From Diospyros lotus (lineage: Eukaryota > Streptophyta > Magnoliopsida > Ericales > Ebenaceae), in assembly GCF_014633365.1 (NCBI RefSeq), contig NC_068344.1, positions 33,850,670 through 33,914,669 of the forward strand: a stretch of DNA of 64,000 nt. Direction: 5' to 3'. The position numbers were made by a program, and so were the translations under genes. Within the stretch, counting starts at the first letter, position 1, and every line of letters begins with the position of its first letter. A model generated the notes under the pieces. It was given only the letters and a program-made list of their open reading frames with translations, did not search any database and had not been told where the DNA came from. Below are positions 1 to 13,400 of the stretch, in pieces.

Positions 1-1338
1 GAAAAGGCAAACAGGAAATGCATGAGAACGAAATGCTACAGAAAAATAATTAAATGAAACCACCTAAAGACAGTCTCCAAATAGTGTGGAAGTTCTATGG
101 AGATTTCATAAGAAGAGAACATTTCAATATTAGAGCACAAAAAATACAGTTAACAACTAGTAATCCAGCCAAAAGCTGCAATGGATACAAAATAAGAGAA
201 TATATTCACCTAGCACTATTGGATGGAATGGCAGGCTCATGTCAGGCCCCACCTGTGTACGCACAGGCAACACCTCCTCTCTCTGATACCACATACAACT
301 ATAACCCAACTAAGAAACTTCACACAATATACAATTGCAGAAAACAAACATACAGACACAGTGGTAAGGTGCAGTCGCACTACAGAAACAAAATCGAAAC
401 ATGAAAAGTTAAAAGTATACTGTCATACATCACAGTCAGAATCATATTTTCCTTGTGCAGCCAAAAAATCTTAAATATTGGCACGCTCTAGTTGTGACAT
501 GATTGTAATATTTTCAAGATAAAATGCAAAAATTGACTTACAAATGACCCTAGGTGCTATTTATCAAGTCTAAATTCAGATTTAAATCATCCATTAATAT
601 CAGAGAGAGACAGAAATCAAAACACTGCTGCTATGACTTCTCATAACAAGCAGAAAAACAACTTTGCCACTTTTAAGTAGACAAGTATTGCCTAAGTTAC
701 AGCTAACAAAACAGCCAAGGGATAATCTTCCCACAACAATCAAGTATAGCTCAAAGCGCTGGGCTATCAAATCCCAGCATGAGCAAAATATGAGGGCGAC
801 TGAGATAAGGTTGTTACAATAGACATGCAACCACATAAGAAAATATAAAATAAAAATGAAGTTTCATATAATGAGATTGAAGTGTCCACCAATTCAAAAT
901 AAGATATGGAACACAAAAGATTGATGACGCACTTGTGATGCAAGGAGATGAAACAGAGGAAGTGTAGCAAATTAGAGAATAGGAAGATCAACCAAAACTT
1001 GATGGGAAACCCTTAAACAAGATATCAAATATGTCCTTGCAGAGGATATGGCCACCTAGTGGGTTGTGAAAGTTGTAATCAAGTGAGCTAAAACAGAATA
1101 AATCACAAAACCAGCATATATTGACCACTACCAAACAGTTACAAGTAAAGAACAACATTGTTTCATGAAAAGGAAGCAAAAATGAAAAAGGATGTGGGAA
1201 TGTGGCTGACAAGCTGGATGAGTAACGTATTAAAAGTACAAAGGTCTCAGCAACAATGAAAATAATATTCTTAAATCAGTAAATAGCAAAAATATATATA
1301 TTCTTAAATCAATAAAAGGATTTGTGTAGGAGGAAAAC
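1..1338 (-). other. NUP205 intron 25, 5' part
   Basis: AT-rich intronic sequence. The expected next NUP205 segment is not visible on either strand, and no repeat or other gene is recognised. Confidence 0.6.
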
Positions 1339-1416
1339 CTGATGGAGGGAACTAATGCGAAGTGCTTGAGCGCTATTTCTTTTTGGAAGTGGAATAATTC
1401 CAATTGTGTCAAGGTG
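1339..1416 (-). CDS. NUP205: NUP205 exon 25 (residues 1024-1049), last exon seen
   Basis: Encodes [20 protein letters not shown] and ISSLHQ. GCAG acceptor, GTTTTC donor. The family continues with a tryptophan- and leucine-rich segment that I cannot find in 1-1338, so the next exon lies outside the window. Confidence 0.92.
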
Positions 1417-4400
1417 CTGCCCAAATGGGGAAAAAAAGGTTGATAGAAAATAGCAATGAACTTATATGGTAAGCAGCATAAATAATACTGAAATTCTGTA
1501 AAATATATATTTTCCAACAAAAAAAGAAAGAAAGAAGGAAATACCTTTACAAAGAACTGATATTTTCTACTACTCAAGAGATCCATAGTCGGACCAGATG
1601 TTAACGGATCCAAGCATAATTCATAGAGAAGCTGCATGAGGCAATCAATTATGATGTTATCCAGAGCACATTTAAACCAATAAAACAAAATTACATAAGG
1701 ACATTTAACCTGAAAACCAAATTCGTGAAGCAATGCATTGATATCAGGCTTTGACAGCTTTTCAAGAATATCGAGAATAACCTTCAAGCAACTGCATACA
1801 AAACACAAAAAGTGCATAAATACATAATTCAACTGAAAAAATATCATTAAACTGTTCTCAGAACATAAACCAATTGCAACCTGTAATGAAATTTAGGCTG
1901 TAGCAATGTCCTTTCAACGGTAGTGTTAAGATCAAACTTGAGTAATAAATGTGTAATATTTGGAGCAGGCCGACTAATGTTGTCAATCAATAGCTGCAAA
2001 TGTTAAAGATAACAATAGATGACCATTATTAAGGATAAAGAAGAAGGAGAAGAAGAAGATAAATGACATCCAGAAACTCCAAAGATTGAAAACAGTAGAA
2101 TGATTGAATGGATCAAATAAAGGAGAAAGAAATCAAAAAAGCAGAGAGTAACACAGCTCACTTGCAATATGAGGACACCCAGATCATCATTGCTGTTTTC
2201 TATAATTCGACTTTCTTCCGATCGGAGGTCCAGGCAGGCAGCATAATCCTCAATCAAAGAGCTTGCAGCACTGGATTTTAACAGCAACTGTACAAGCCCA
2301 GCCATGCGAGAACTGTCACATGCACAAAATCATTCAGTGCAATATTTTAACAAGTGTGAATTTTAAACCGTAACAAAAATCATGTAAGCTCAAGAAACAA
2401 AAAGCAGCAACAGAAGTGTTAATATGTTGTAAACCTCAGGATGCTCATAATTTTGATAGAGCATTGTTGAATCTGTGGCTGAAAATCATATCTAACATAC
2501 TCCAGTATAGTCACAATTTGATTATAATCTTGAGACAGGATGATATCCAAAGGCTGCATGGACAAGGAGCCAAACAGAAATGTTATCACCGAAGGACAAC
2601 AATTGATTAACCATATTCCATTAATAAAGAGAAAGGTCCATAGGCCAGTAGACAAGAGAACTGACATTTCAAACGCCTAAAAATGGCAATAGGCTGATCA
2701 ATGAAGTAATTATTACAACATAGAGAAAGGCAACAGGGTAAATACTAAAATGGATAATCTAGATTAACAAAGAAGAAGAAAAAATTCCAAAACTGTTCAG
2801 AAAAAAAAATACAGGATGAATTACGTTTATCATTCAAGTTCCATTGAAACCACACACAATGCTGTCAGCTCCCAAAGGATCTGACCAATTATCTCACCAA
2901 TTCGGTGAGAATGTTAGAGAAGGAGGAAGAATCAAAGAAGTTTAGAAGGAATTAGAAGAACATAGGAATTAGAAGAACATAGAACGGAGGGAGAAGAGAA
3001 AAGAGAGAAATTCAGAAGAATATCAGAATTCTGGTATTAGATATTTTCCTCAGGTGTGGACAGCTTGTATATATATAAGCTGGTCCAGCCACCCATGTGC
3101 GGCTAACCGCCTCCACGTTCTGGGAATTACAAGCAATTAAGCTATTTCACTAGGTACAAGCTTTTACAGCAGTAACTAACTAGGTACAACCCCTCAATGT
3201 TGTAACAACTACTCATCATCTATAGTCTTCTCTAAATAAGGTAACCCCCCACATAGCTGGTATGTTATGTTTAGGAGCTCTTAGAAACCGATTCAAGACT
3301 TAGATTTGCCAATCTCTCTAATCTCCTCACCCGGAAATCAAACCACAACAGAATAGATTTAACAGCAATTGAAAACAGCAAAGAAATGAGAGAAAAGAAC
3401 AATCAAACCATCCAAGAAGCACAGAATTATCCTGGTTCGGACTGCAAAGAGCAATCCTACATCCAGCCTTCTCCCCGAGACAAATCCACTAGAAACCAAG
3501 AGTGATTACAGCAGTACAAAGTCCCCTACTCCCTCCTGTTACAGTGCTCCCAAGTACAATGAAAATAACCAAAGAGATTTCCACCAGATCGCTCCAAGAA
3601 TCACTTTTCTCACAATCCTGATCTCTTCTTCCCACCGCACTCAGCACATAAGAGGATGGCCAGTAGTCTTACAAACAGGAAAAACTGAGAATTCTCTCTC
3701 TCTCTCTACCCCTTGCCCTCTATTTATAATAGAGGGTGGATATCCCTATGAAGATATAAATATTTACAGTTTCACCCCATAACTTTTACTAATTACAGTT
3801 TTTGGATACAACTTCTATTTAATACTTCATTTGCCTATACTCTAGACAACTTTAACAATTCTCCACCATTGTCTTGAGTATACTTCAACCTTCATCCATC
3901 AAAACCTTGGCCTTCCAATAGATGAACTTGACCTGCTCTCACATGGATCTTCCTGCTGCACCTGATCACTCAAAAACACAAACACATCAAAGAAAACATA
4001 TCAACGCTGTAAAACATAACAATGGATCACCTTTGGATAAATTTCAGCTGCAATAACTAAACCTGCAACTCTCATTAGATATTATCCTCCTCAAGGGATT
4101 TCCTAATGAATAACTTTTCCTAACATCAATATGATTGATATACTCCATGGTGGGACTAAGAAACTAAGCCAACAGGACTGCCCATTGGCTGATTTCAACT
4201 CCTCCTGCCTAGACTATATTCTAGGGATCCTGCTGCATACAAAATGCAACATATACACCCTAAATGCATAATTTCCAGCTAGACACGCTCCACCATAAAC
4301 CAAATCCATATATGATGTTATTCCTTAATCCCAAAGGGTCCAAACTTTTACACAGCATCACATCAACAGTGCACCTTACCCAGATTGGCCTTAAACACTG

Positions 4401-7400
4401 CTAGACTTCCTCCTAGCTCCCAAAACCGGCCTTTAGGCTTTACCACTGTCTTCCCTTCTTATGTTTGCTTCAACAGACAAAGGACTGCTCTATCTACCTA
4501 CCAGTCTACCAAGATATGTTTAAGACTAGGGTAACCTAGGCTGCCATAAGCTGTCCAAAACCCTATTCCAATCTCTATGCCTCATCATTCCAGCTTCTCC
4601 TCCTTCCAACAATCTCAAACACTGACTTAACACCTCAGCTACACCTTGAGATTCCCATTGGATAACTATCAATGAAGCTGCCTCACTCTTCCTAGGCATA
4701 CCATTGCAATTGACACAGCTACTCCTATGCACTCAATTTTAACCCCTTGGACCATCATAAGAGACTCCAATTCTTATAATATTTTGGCTTAGGAATTACT
4801 TAACGCATAGAGAGACCTTCTAAGCAATAAACCTTGCTTACCTTTCCCTCTAACCTCTAATTCCTTAGGCTACTCTTATAAGACCAATTTCTCTCTTAAT
4901 TTTCCATGGATACTAGCTGATTAGTGACACCTATTTGACCCAAATTAAGCCTTCATGTGCTGCTATAACCAATGGCCATGTCTAGCCATTTCCCTAGACT
5001 TTTCCCATTTCCCAGCACTTCCTTAATTTACAAATAGACACTACAACAGCACTCCACCCCTTTAACCTAAGGGATATACCATTTAAGTCCAAGATTCTCC
5101 CCAAATTTACATGGCTCCATGCCATTCATTAGGACAAGAGTGCATCACCTCTTCTTATACAAGAGATTCTATTTTCAGCCTGCTCCTTAGCACTCAAACC
5201 TGAGCCTAAGCATTCTTCAAACCCAACATTCCATACCTCACTGGAAACTAACTTAAGACCTATCACTACCCATCCTAGGCAGCACTAGACCTTCTATTCC
5301 CTTGCTCATTACCTACAAGATGACTCTCCTTTCCTTTCATTGCTTAATCCAGATTTCGATCAACCAAGGGCTTCACCATACAAGACAACCCTTGCACACG
5401 CCCTTTTCCCCCTCACTGATTACAAGGACCCTCACTGCAAGAGCCAAAGCTATCTTAAACACTAGCTTCCTCCCTCTCACAATTCAGCCCGAGCTTACAC
5501 AATGAATCTGATCAAAAAACATTTTCCAGATTTCCCTATTGCTATACCCTGGTTCATAGGTTAGATTTAGGACATCCCAAAGGATTCTCCTTGCTGGCCA
5601 GCATTCCAAATTCCATCCCTTGGCCTTGGAATCAACTAATTCCATGTCCTATTAGTAGAGTTTTCTCTCATAGGTAAGAACCCTAGCTTTAGGAGACCTA
5701 GGTATACCTATTACACAACTCCACACACCTAACCCTTCACACCAGAAGCAATTTCCAGCAAACTTCCTAAATTCCAGCAAGCTCATATACGCTTGGGAAT
5801 TCCTTAGGAACACATCATCTTCACTAGGTACACTTCACCTAGCTCCACCATGAGACAAAGCCTAGATAGGTCACCCTAGATCCTAGAAACTGATTTCTAA
5901 TGGGATTTACTGAGTTTGGAGACTTCTACATCTGGAGACCTAGACAAATTACCTGGTTTCTATTCCTATACACCTGCAAATTTCCCTTCCCCTAATATCG
6001 CTCTAGCCTTCGATACCTTTCCTAGACCTTGCTCACCATTGTGAACCATCCTCAACAAATGACACAGCCTAACCTTATCATAGGCTATCCTTTAGTGGCT
6101 ACAGCTTATCCACATATAAATGCAAGCATGCACCACATAACCTCCATTCTTGAGGGTTGCTACCATCTCTCTAAGAGATCCTTGCAACTTCTTAGGACTC
6201 CAATTCTCACTATCTAATTATTTTTAAGGACATTAGGCTTTCTATTAAAACAGGGACATATTTTACAGCTTCTAATATTCTGGAACAGCTCCACCATGCT
6301 TCCTAATTTCTCCCATCTCCAAATCCCTTAACCTTACTTTGATGCCTAGACAAACCATTTCCCCCTCCACCATGTCTCTATGGGTAAATACCCTTTTCCT
6401 ATGAGAAGAACACCCTAACCCTAGGACCTATGCTATTTTTACTGCATACCTAGAAAAAACTATAGGACATCCGCACTCTCATAGCCAAAGCCACACATGG
6501 TGCTTGAGCATTCGGGGTTGGTTTCCTCCTGGGTTTCTTTCTTCCTATTTGGGCAGAATTTCTTAATATGCCCCTCTTCATGGCAATGATAACACTTAAA
6601 CTGTTTCTTGCCATTTTTAGACTTGCTTCTTGACTTCCCCTTTGATTTAAACTCTCTCTTTTCAGTCCTACTTCTAGCAGTAAGGACATCTCCAGCAGAT
6701 TTTCCTTCTACTTTCTGTTGCAACTCCTTAGAGTTTAATGCTCCAAAAACATCTTCTAGGGATAACTTTTCCCTACCATGTTTTAATATATCAACAAAGG
6801 TTTCATATGTTTTTGGCAAAGAATGCAGTAATACAAGGGCTTTATCTTCCTCATCATAGTTAATATCTATGTTCTCTAAATCAAGACATAGTTTATTGAA
6901 CTCATCTATGTGATTATTCAGTTTCTGCCCTTCTTGCATTTTGAATGTGAAAAACTTTGCCTTTAGATACAGCCTATTTGATAGAGTTTTTGTCATATAC
7001 AAATTCTCTAATTTAGCCCATAAAGCCTCAGCCGTTTCCATCCTTGAAACTTCCCTAAGAACTTTATCTCCTAAACTTAGAATTAGAGTATTATAGGCCC
7101 TCTTGTTGATTTCTTTCCGATGCTTACTGTAATCTTTCTTCTGTTCTTCAGAGGCATTCTCGGGCAGTTTCTGATCTGCCTCTAAAGCCTCTTCCCAAAT
7201 TTCCCAATAGCGCCCTCATTTTAATTTTCCATAGACCGAAATCATTTGATCCATCAAATTTCTCTATGTCATACCTAGCGGAAGAAGGTGCGAAAGCCAT
7301 AACAGGGATTAAAACTAAAGATTTCTAGGGTTCTTGGCAATTCTTGAAAGGGTTCTTGGCTCTGATACCAATCTGTTATGTTTAGGAGCTCTTAGAAACC

Positions 7401-10400
7401 GATTCAAGACTTAGATTTGCCAATCTCTCTAATCTCCTCACCCGGAAATCAAACCACAACAGAATAGATTTAACAGCAATTGAAAACAGCAAAGAAATGA
7501 GATAAAAGAACAATCAAACCATCCAAGAAGCACAGAATTATCCTGGTTCGGATAGCAAAGAGCAATCCTACATCCAGCCTTCTCTCCGAGACAAATCCAC
7601 TAGAAACCAAGAGTGATTACAGCAGTACAAAGTCCCCTACTCCCTCCTGTTACAGTGCTCCCAAGTACAATGAAAATAACCAAAGAGATTTCCACCAGAT
7701 CGCTCCAAGAATCACTTTTCTCACAATCTTGATCTCTTCTTCCCACCGCACTCAGCACATAAGAGGATGGCCAGTAGTCTTACAAACAGGAAAAACTGAG
7801 AATTCTCTCTCTCTCTCTACCCCTTGCCCTTTATTTATAATAGAGGGTGGATATCCCTATGAAGATATAAATATTTACAGTTTCACCCCATAACTTCTAC
7901 TAATTACAATTTTGGGATACAACTTCTATTTAATACTTCATTTGCCTATACTCTAGACAACTTTAACATGGTACATGACAATTACCCCCCCCCCCCCCTT
8001 TTTTCAGAAATGCAAAGAAGATTGGCAGCCTAAGGGAATTGATTGAGTAAATCTGGAAGGTATTCCCAAGTGTTATTGTCTGGATGAAGGTTGGACCATC
8101 GGATAAGTACTTGAGTGATAAGGGCACCCTGTTTATAGATGACTCACTGATCCACTATGGCTGCTGGTTCCATGGTGCTGTTGTCTGTGTTAGGGAGAGT
8201 AGGCAAGGAAGAACTCACTGGTTGTGTTCCCACTGATTTCTTAAGGAGAGAGCATGAATACTGCATGAATGTTGGAATCTTCTAGTAGCTGCAGCCAGTA
8301 AGCAACATTTCCAATTCTGGCAGTAATTGGAAAAGGACCATAGAATTTAGGATTCAATTTTGAACTGGGCCTCTGCAGTAAGGCCTTTAGGTGGCCTGGT
8401 TTGAGCTTTAAGTACACTGCATCCCCAACCCGAAACTCCCTTTCACTCCTTTTGTCTGCAAACTGCTTAATTTGGTTCTTGGATGTAGCCAATTCAGTTT
8501 TCGACAGTTGTAAGGCTCGTTGCCTCAATTGCAGATGAGTGTCTAAGGCTGCCATTGTAGATGAATTACTTAGGGCTGGTAACAAGGGTGGCTTGTACCT
8601 GTAAAGAGCCTCAAAGGGAGACATCGTTATAGAACTATGGTGATTGGAGTTGTTAGGCCTCCGGTGCTGCGGACCTACCAAAGGCGCTACAAGAATCAAA
8701 GGAATGATGGTGACACAGCTGGATGGCGTAACAGCCAGCATGTGCGCCAAGGGTAGAGTGGGAACTTGGCTGGTTTGTGTAACAAACCAGCATGTGCATA
8801 ACCAAATACGGTTATGGAGGGGGGGGTAACAACCTATAAAGGGGGATTAGAAGAGAGAGAAAGGTGTGAAGAATTTGGAGTTTTCTTGCAGGAGAGACCT
8901 GGGCCTCTCGAATGCCCAATCTTGTTGCTTGTTTACATTTTTTCCTTGTAATTTGGAGTTGAAATACAGCAGAAACTATCCTACTTCATTGGAATCCTAT
9001 CTACTGTCTTGAATCTCATCAGAGTTGTACCACCACTAAGCCAAAGCTAGCCATCTGTGCCAAATCTTAGGCCGTAGGAAACAGGTGCAACGTAAGTAAG
9101 TGTCCAAACATTGGTTTACTCTCTCTGTTTGGCCATCAGATTCCGGATGATAAGTGGTGGACGTGTAAGTTGACTCCCAATAATTTCATCAGCTCCTTCC
9201 ATAACAAACTTGGTAAAAATTTTGTCTCGATCAAAACACTATTCCTTGAGGAGTACCATGGAATTTCACTACCTGGATTAGGAAGAGTCTGGCTACTTCC
9301 TGAACAATGTAGGGATGGGTTAGGCAAAGGAAATGGGCATATTTTCTGAATCTGTCTACCACCACCATTATGCAATCCCTTCCTTCTAACTTGGGAAGTC
9401 CTTCAATAAAGTCCACAGAAATGCTTCCCCAAGACTGCCCTGGAATAGCCAAAGGCTGTAACAGGCCCGAGGTGGCTACTGTTTCAAACTTGCACCTTTT
9501 ATAGACATCACAGTATAACACAAACCCCATCACAAACTTCTTTAGTCCTGGCCAATGGAAAAGTTGTTCGAACTTATGGTAGGTATTCACTATACCGGAA
9601 TGCCCCCTATGGGAGACTCATGTAAGGCCTCTAGTATCCTCCTCTTTAGTTGATCATCACTCCCTATTACCAATCTTCCTTGATATCTAATTAAGCCATT
9701 TGTAAGGGTATACCTAGGCTTACCCGAGGGATCCACCACTAATTACTCAAGTAACTCCTTAGTGTTCCTATCAGCTTCATAGCTGGAAATTACATCTTGG
9801 TACCAGTCCGATACAACAGATGTGATAGCAGCAGAGCTTTCTTCTTCATAACACCTTGACAGTGCATCGACAACTATATTCTCCCTCCCTTTTCTATATT
9901 ATATAACATAATCTAGGCCCATCAGCTTCGTCATTCCCTTCCTTTGCAAATGAGTATGCAACTTTTGTTAACTTTCGTTGTAACAAAAATTTCAGACTCT
10001 CATGGTATGTTCTAATCACGAATTTGTTCTCTTCCAAATAGTGTCTCCATTTGTCCACTACCATCAACACTACCAACAACTCCTTCTCATATATACTCAA
10101 ACCAAGATGCCAAGGGGCTAAAGCTTGACCAAGGAATGTTAAAGGTCTGTCCTCCTACACCAAGACAACACCAATCCTATTAGCACTAGCATTTGTTTCC
10201 AAAATGAAAGGTCTACTAAAATCCAGTAATCCAAGGGTTGGCACTTCACTCATTGCCTTCTTGAGTTTATCAAATGCTTCCTCGGCCTTAGGACCCCATT
10301 TGAACCCGTCCTTTTTCAACAACTCGGTGAGGGGACAGCTAATTACCTTATAATCCTTTACAAACCTTCAGTAGTAACCAGTTAACCCCAAGAAACCCCC

Positions 10401-13400
10401 AAGGCCCTTAACATTGGTAGGCCTAGGTCAAGCAACCATGGCTGCCACCTTACTTGGATCAGTGCTTACCCCTGCATTTGAGATGATGTGCCCTAAATAC
10501 TCCACCTGCCCTTGTGCAAAGGCAAACTTTGACTCCTTAACATACAATTTGTTGAATCTAAGCACGCATGTTTTTAGTTCGTCAAGCAAATCTTCCACGA
10601 AGGGTATGGGAAACTTGTCTTTGATGGTGATGGCATTTAGTTGACGATAGTCAACACAAAACCACCATGTCTCATCCTTCTTTTTGACAAGTAGCACCAG
10701 GGAGACAAAAGGGCTATGGCTTGGTTGGATGATAACTCTTTGTAACATATCTTTGATTAATTTTTCAATTTCTATTTTCTGTCTAGGTGGGTAATGGTAG
10801 GATCTCACATTGACTAGTTCCACATTAGGTTTGAGGTTGATGGCATGATCATAAGGTCTTTCGGGTGGTAAGGAATTTGGTTCAACAAAGAGGTCCCAAA
10901 ATTAAAATAAAAGTATGTTAAGTGAGTCAATCTCATGCACCTCCCACTAGTCTTGCGATTAGCTACTCACAATCACTCTTAGTTGCCCTTCCTGTTCCTG
11001 AGCCTCCCTTGATTGCTCTATGGCATGAAAGAAAAACAATTGGGCCACTAGGGAGAGTTTGTTCTTGAACAGCCTTTGCAACTTCCTTCCCGAGATCATT
11101 TTGCAAACCCTTGACTCAAAGCTACCTGTGAAGGTCCTCCTGCGTCCCTCCTCCTCAAAAGTTACCTCCATCTTATTGAAATCGAAACTAATGGGACTCA
11201 CCTCCTTCATCCAGTCCACCCCAAGCACAATATCACACCCTTCCAATTTCAAAAATCTCAAATCAACCACAAATTCTTCTCCATGCATCTCCCAACAAAA
11301 TCCCATGCAAGCCGACTGATTGAGAACTTTGTTATCATTTGCAAATGTCACTAAAAGGGGATGAGTGTTAGTGAGCTCACAATTGAGCTTTCTGGTCGTG
11401 GTCCCATCCAAAAAGCTATGGGTACTAACATTGTTAATAAGCACCATCAATTGGCAGTTTTGTACCTTTCCTTCCACCTTGATAATCTTACCGTTTGCTA
11501 ACCCCTTTAGGGCATGCAGGGAAATCTCTCCCTTATCCTCTCCTTCAACCTCCAATTGTCTACTTAGTTCTCCTCCTTCCACTTCTTCATCCTCTTCTCC
11601 TTCAAACAAAAGTAATTGCCTCTTACATCTATGTCCTAGGAAATATTTATCCCCACAACGATGGCACAATCCTGCTTGTCGTCTCTACTCCATCAACTTT
11701 CCTCCTTATGCTTGGACAGGGTTAGAAGCTGGTAAGGCAAGTATCCCCTTGTGACTTTAACCCACCTGACTTGCCTCTTTACCAACTCCTTTGTTTCCTA
11801 CTCGCTAGACATTGGAGTTTACCCCTCTCATTTGTACCCTTTGCTTCTTCATCAAGGCCTCTATAGTTAGCTCTTGCAACCAAGCACTTTCAACCGCTTG
11901 TTTGATGGTTCAGGGTTGGAGCATCTTCATCATTGGCCTCACCTCATCACTTAAACCACTAATGAAACTTGATACAAAATATTCTTCTGTTAGGTGGGGA
12001 TTATGGATCATCATTAGTGACCTTAGTTCCTCAAACTTGAGCTGGTAGGCCTGTACTATTCCTTCTTGCATGAGTTTATTGAATTCTTCAACCACATCCA
12101 TCATACTCCTATACCTAAATCTCCCGCACAAGTCATCTACAAAATCATTCCATAGACAACCCTCTTTCACCCAAATCCAGCCTTGGAACCAAGCGTCTCC
12201 CATGTCATTGAGGTAGGCAGAAGCCAATATAATCTTATGTTGATCGAGCACATTGTACATAGTGAACATCCGTTTACAATGCCTCACCCACCACCTTGGG
12301 TTCTCCCCATCAAACAGAGGTATCTCCAACTTCGGTGCAAGGAAACTCAGTTGATTACGATTAGCCTGAGTCTCTTGTCTCCTCTCTAAAGTGTTATCCC
12401 CCATAATCTCTGGTTCTATCCCAAACTCCAATGACCCTACTGGTCCGTGTCCCATTCCCACTTGGTTCCGACCACTTCCTTGGAGGAAATTCAGCAGAAA
12501 GCCTTACTGGTTGTTGGTTGGAGAACATCCTCAAAAATTGATGCATATGTTCCCTCATCTAATCGTGCATCATTCACGTAACATATTGCTTTGTTCTCGA
12601 TTCTCCTCTTGCCATCTCTCCATCACCCTATCAATCCTAGTCTCCAACACTGTTTCAACCGATGACTCCAGAGTTTCCCAACTGTGCTTGCATATCAGCC
12701 ATCACTGTTGTGACTTACTGTAATTGTGACTCCATCTACTTCATCCTTGTTCCATCGGCCACGGTGGCAAACTTCACGAGAAAGAACACTGCCCAAGAGC
12801 ATTGCTCTGATACTAGAATGTCAGCTCCCAAAGGATCTTACCAATTCTCTCACCAATTAGGTGAGAATGAGGAAGAATTAAAAAAGTTTAGAAGGAATTA
12901 AAGAACATAGAACGGAGGGAGAAGAGAAAAGCGAGAGAAATTCAGAAGAATATCAGAATTCTGGTATTAGATATTTTCCTCAGGTGTGGACAGCTTGTAT
13001 ATATATAAGTTGATCCAGCCACCCATGTGTGGCTAACCGCCTCCACGTTCTGGGAATTACAAGCAATTAAGCTATTTCACTAGGTACAAGCTCTTACAGC
13101 AGTAACTAACAAGGTACAACCCCTCAATGCTGTAACAACTACTCATCATCTATAGTCTTCTCTAAATAAGGTACCCCCTACATAGCTGGTACATGACAAA
13201 TGACACTCCTGTTTCAGACATTACACTGGCCGTCCTTGCTCTTTAAAACTAGTGACAATGTGCCCCTTGTTGGTAGAAAGCACAACACTACCCAAACGCC
13301 TTTGCAATGATTACTCAATATAATAACACTAAATTTACAAGGAAATTATTCAAAAAAAAAAAAAAAAACAATGCTCTTAATTTATAAAATAAGAAATAAA

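Larger units (their letters stand above)
3263..7968 (-). mobile_element. Gag-only copia-like LTR retrotransposon (TR-GAG-like), nested in the gypsy LTR
   Basis: Two 595-bp LTRs (3263-3857 and 7374-7968) differ at only about ten positions, begin TGTTA and end TAACA. A perfect 5-bp target duplication TGGTA lies at 3258-3262 and 7969-7973. The initiator-Met-type primer-binding site is at 7358-7370, and on the minus strand a purine stretch precedes the left LTR (3858-3870). Only gag is coded. No protease, integrase, RT or RNase H motif is seen in 3858-6459. This matches the published TR-GAG class of non-autonomous plant elements, which must borrow pol from a partner. Confidence 0.87.
2863..13198 (-). 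mobile_element. Degenerate Ty3/gypsy LTR retrotransposon in NUP205 intron 19, with nested insertions
   Basis: Full-length by structure. The 3' LTR is 2863-3262 plus 7974-7980, split by a nested element, and the 5' LTR is 12819-13198. The LTRs begin TGTCAG and end ATGACA. The flanks AATGC (2858-2862) and AATGA (13199-13203) are a 5-bp target duplication with one mismatch. The initiator-Met-type primer-binding site is at 12804-12815 and the polypurine tract at 7985-8004. Reading right to left the order is gag, protease, RT, RNase H, integrase and C-terminal tail, so the element has the same orientation as NUP205. Every coding part is broken. A copia-like element (3263-7968) and a solo LTR (8651-9021) are nested inside. 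Confidence 0.9.

Noticed and set aside
5302..6217. Coding regions in the interior of the gag-only element
   Set aside because: Short frames with composition that follows the pyrimidine bias; no pol motif on either strand.
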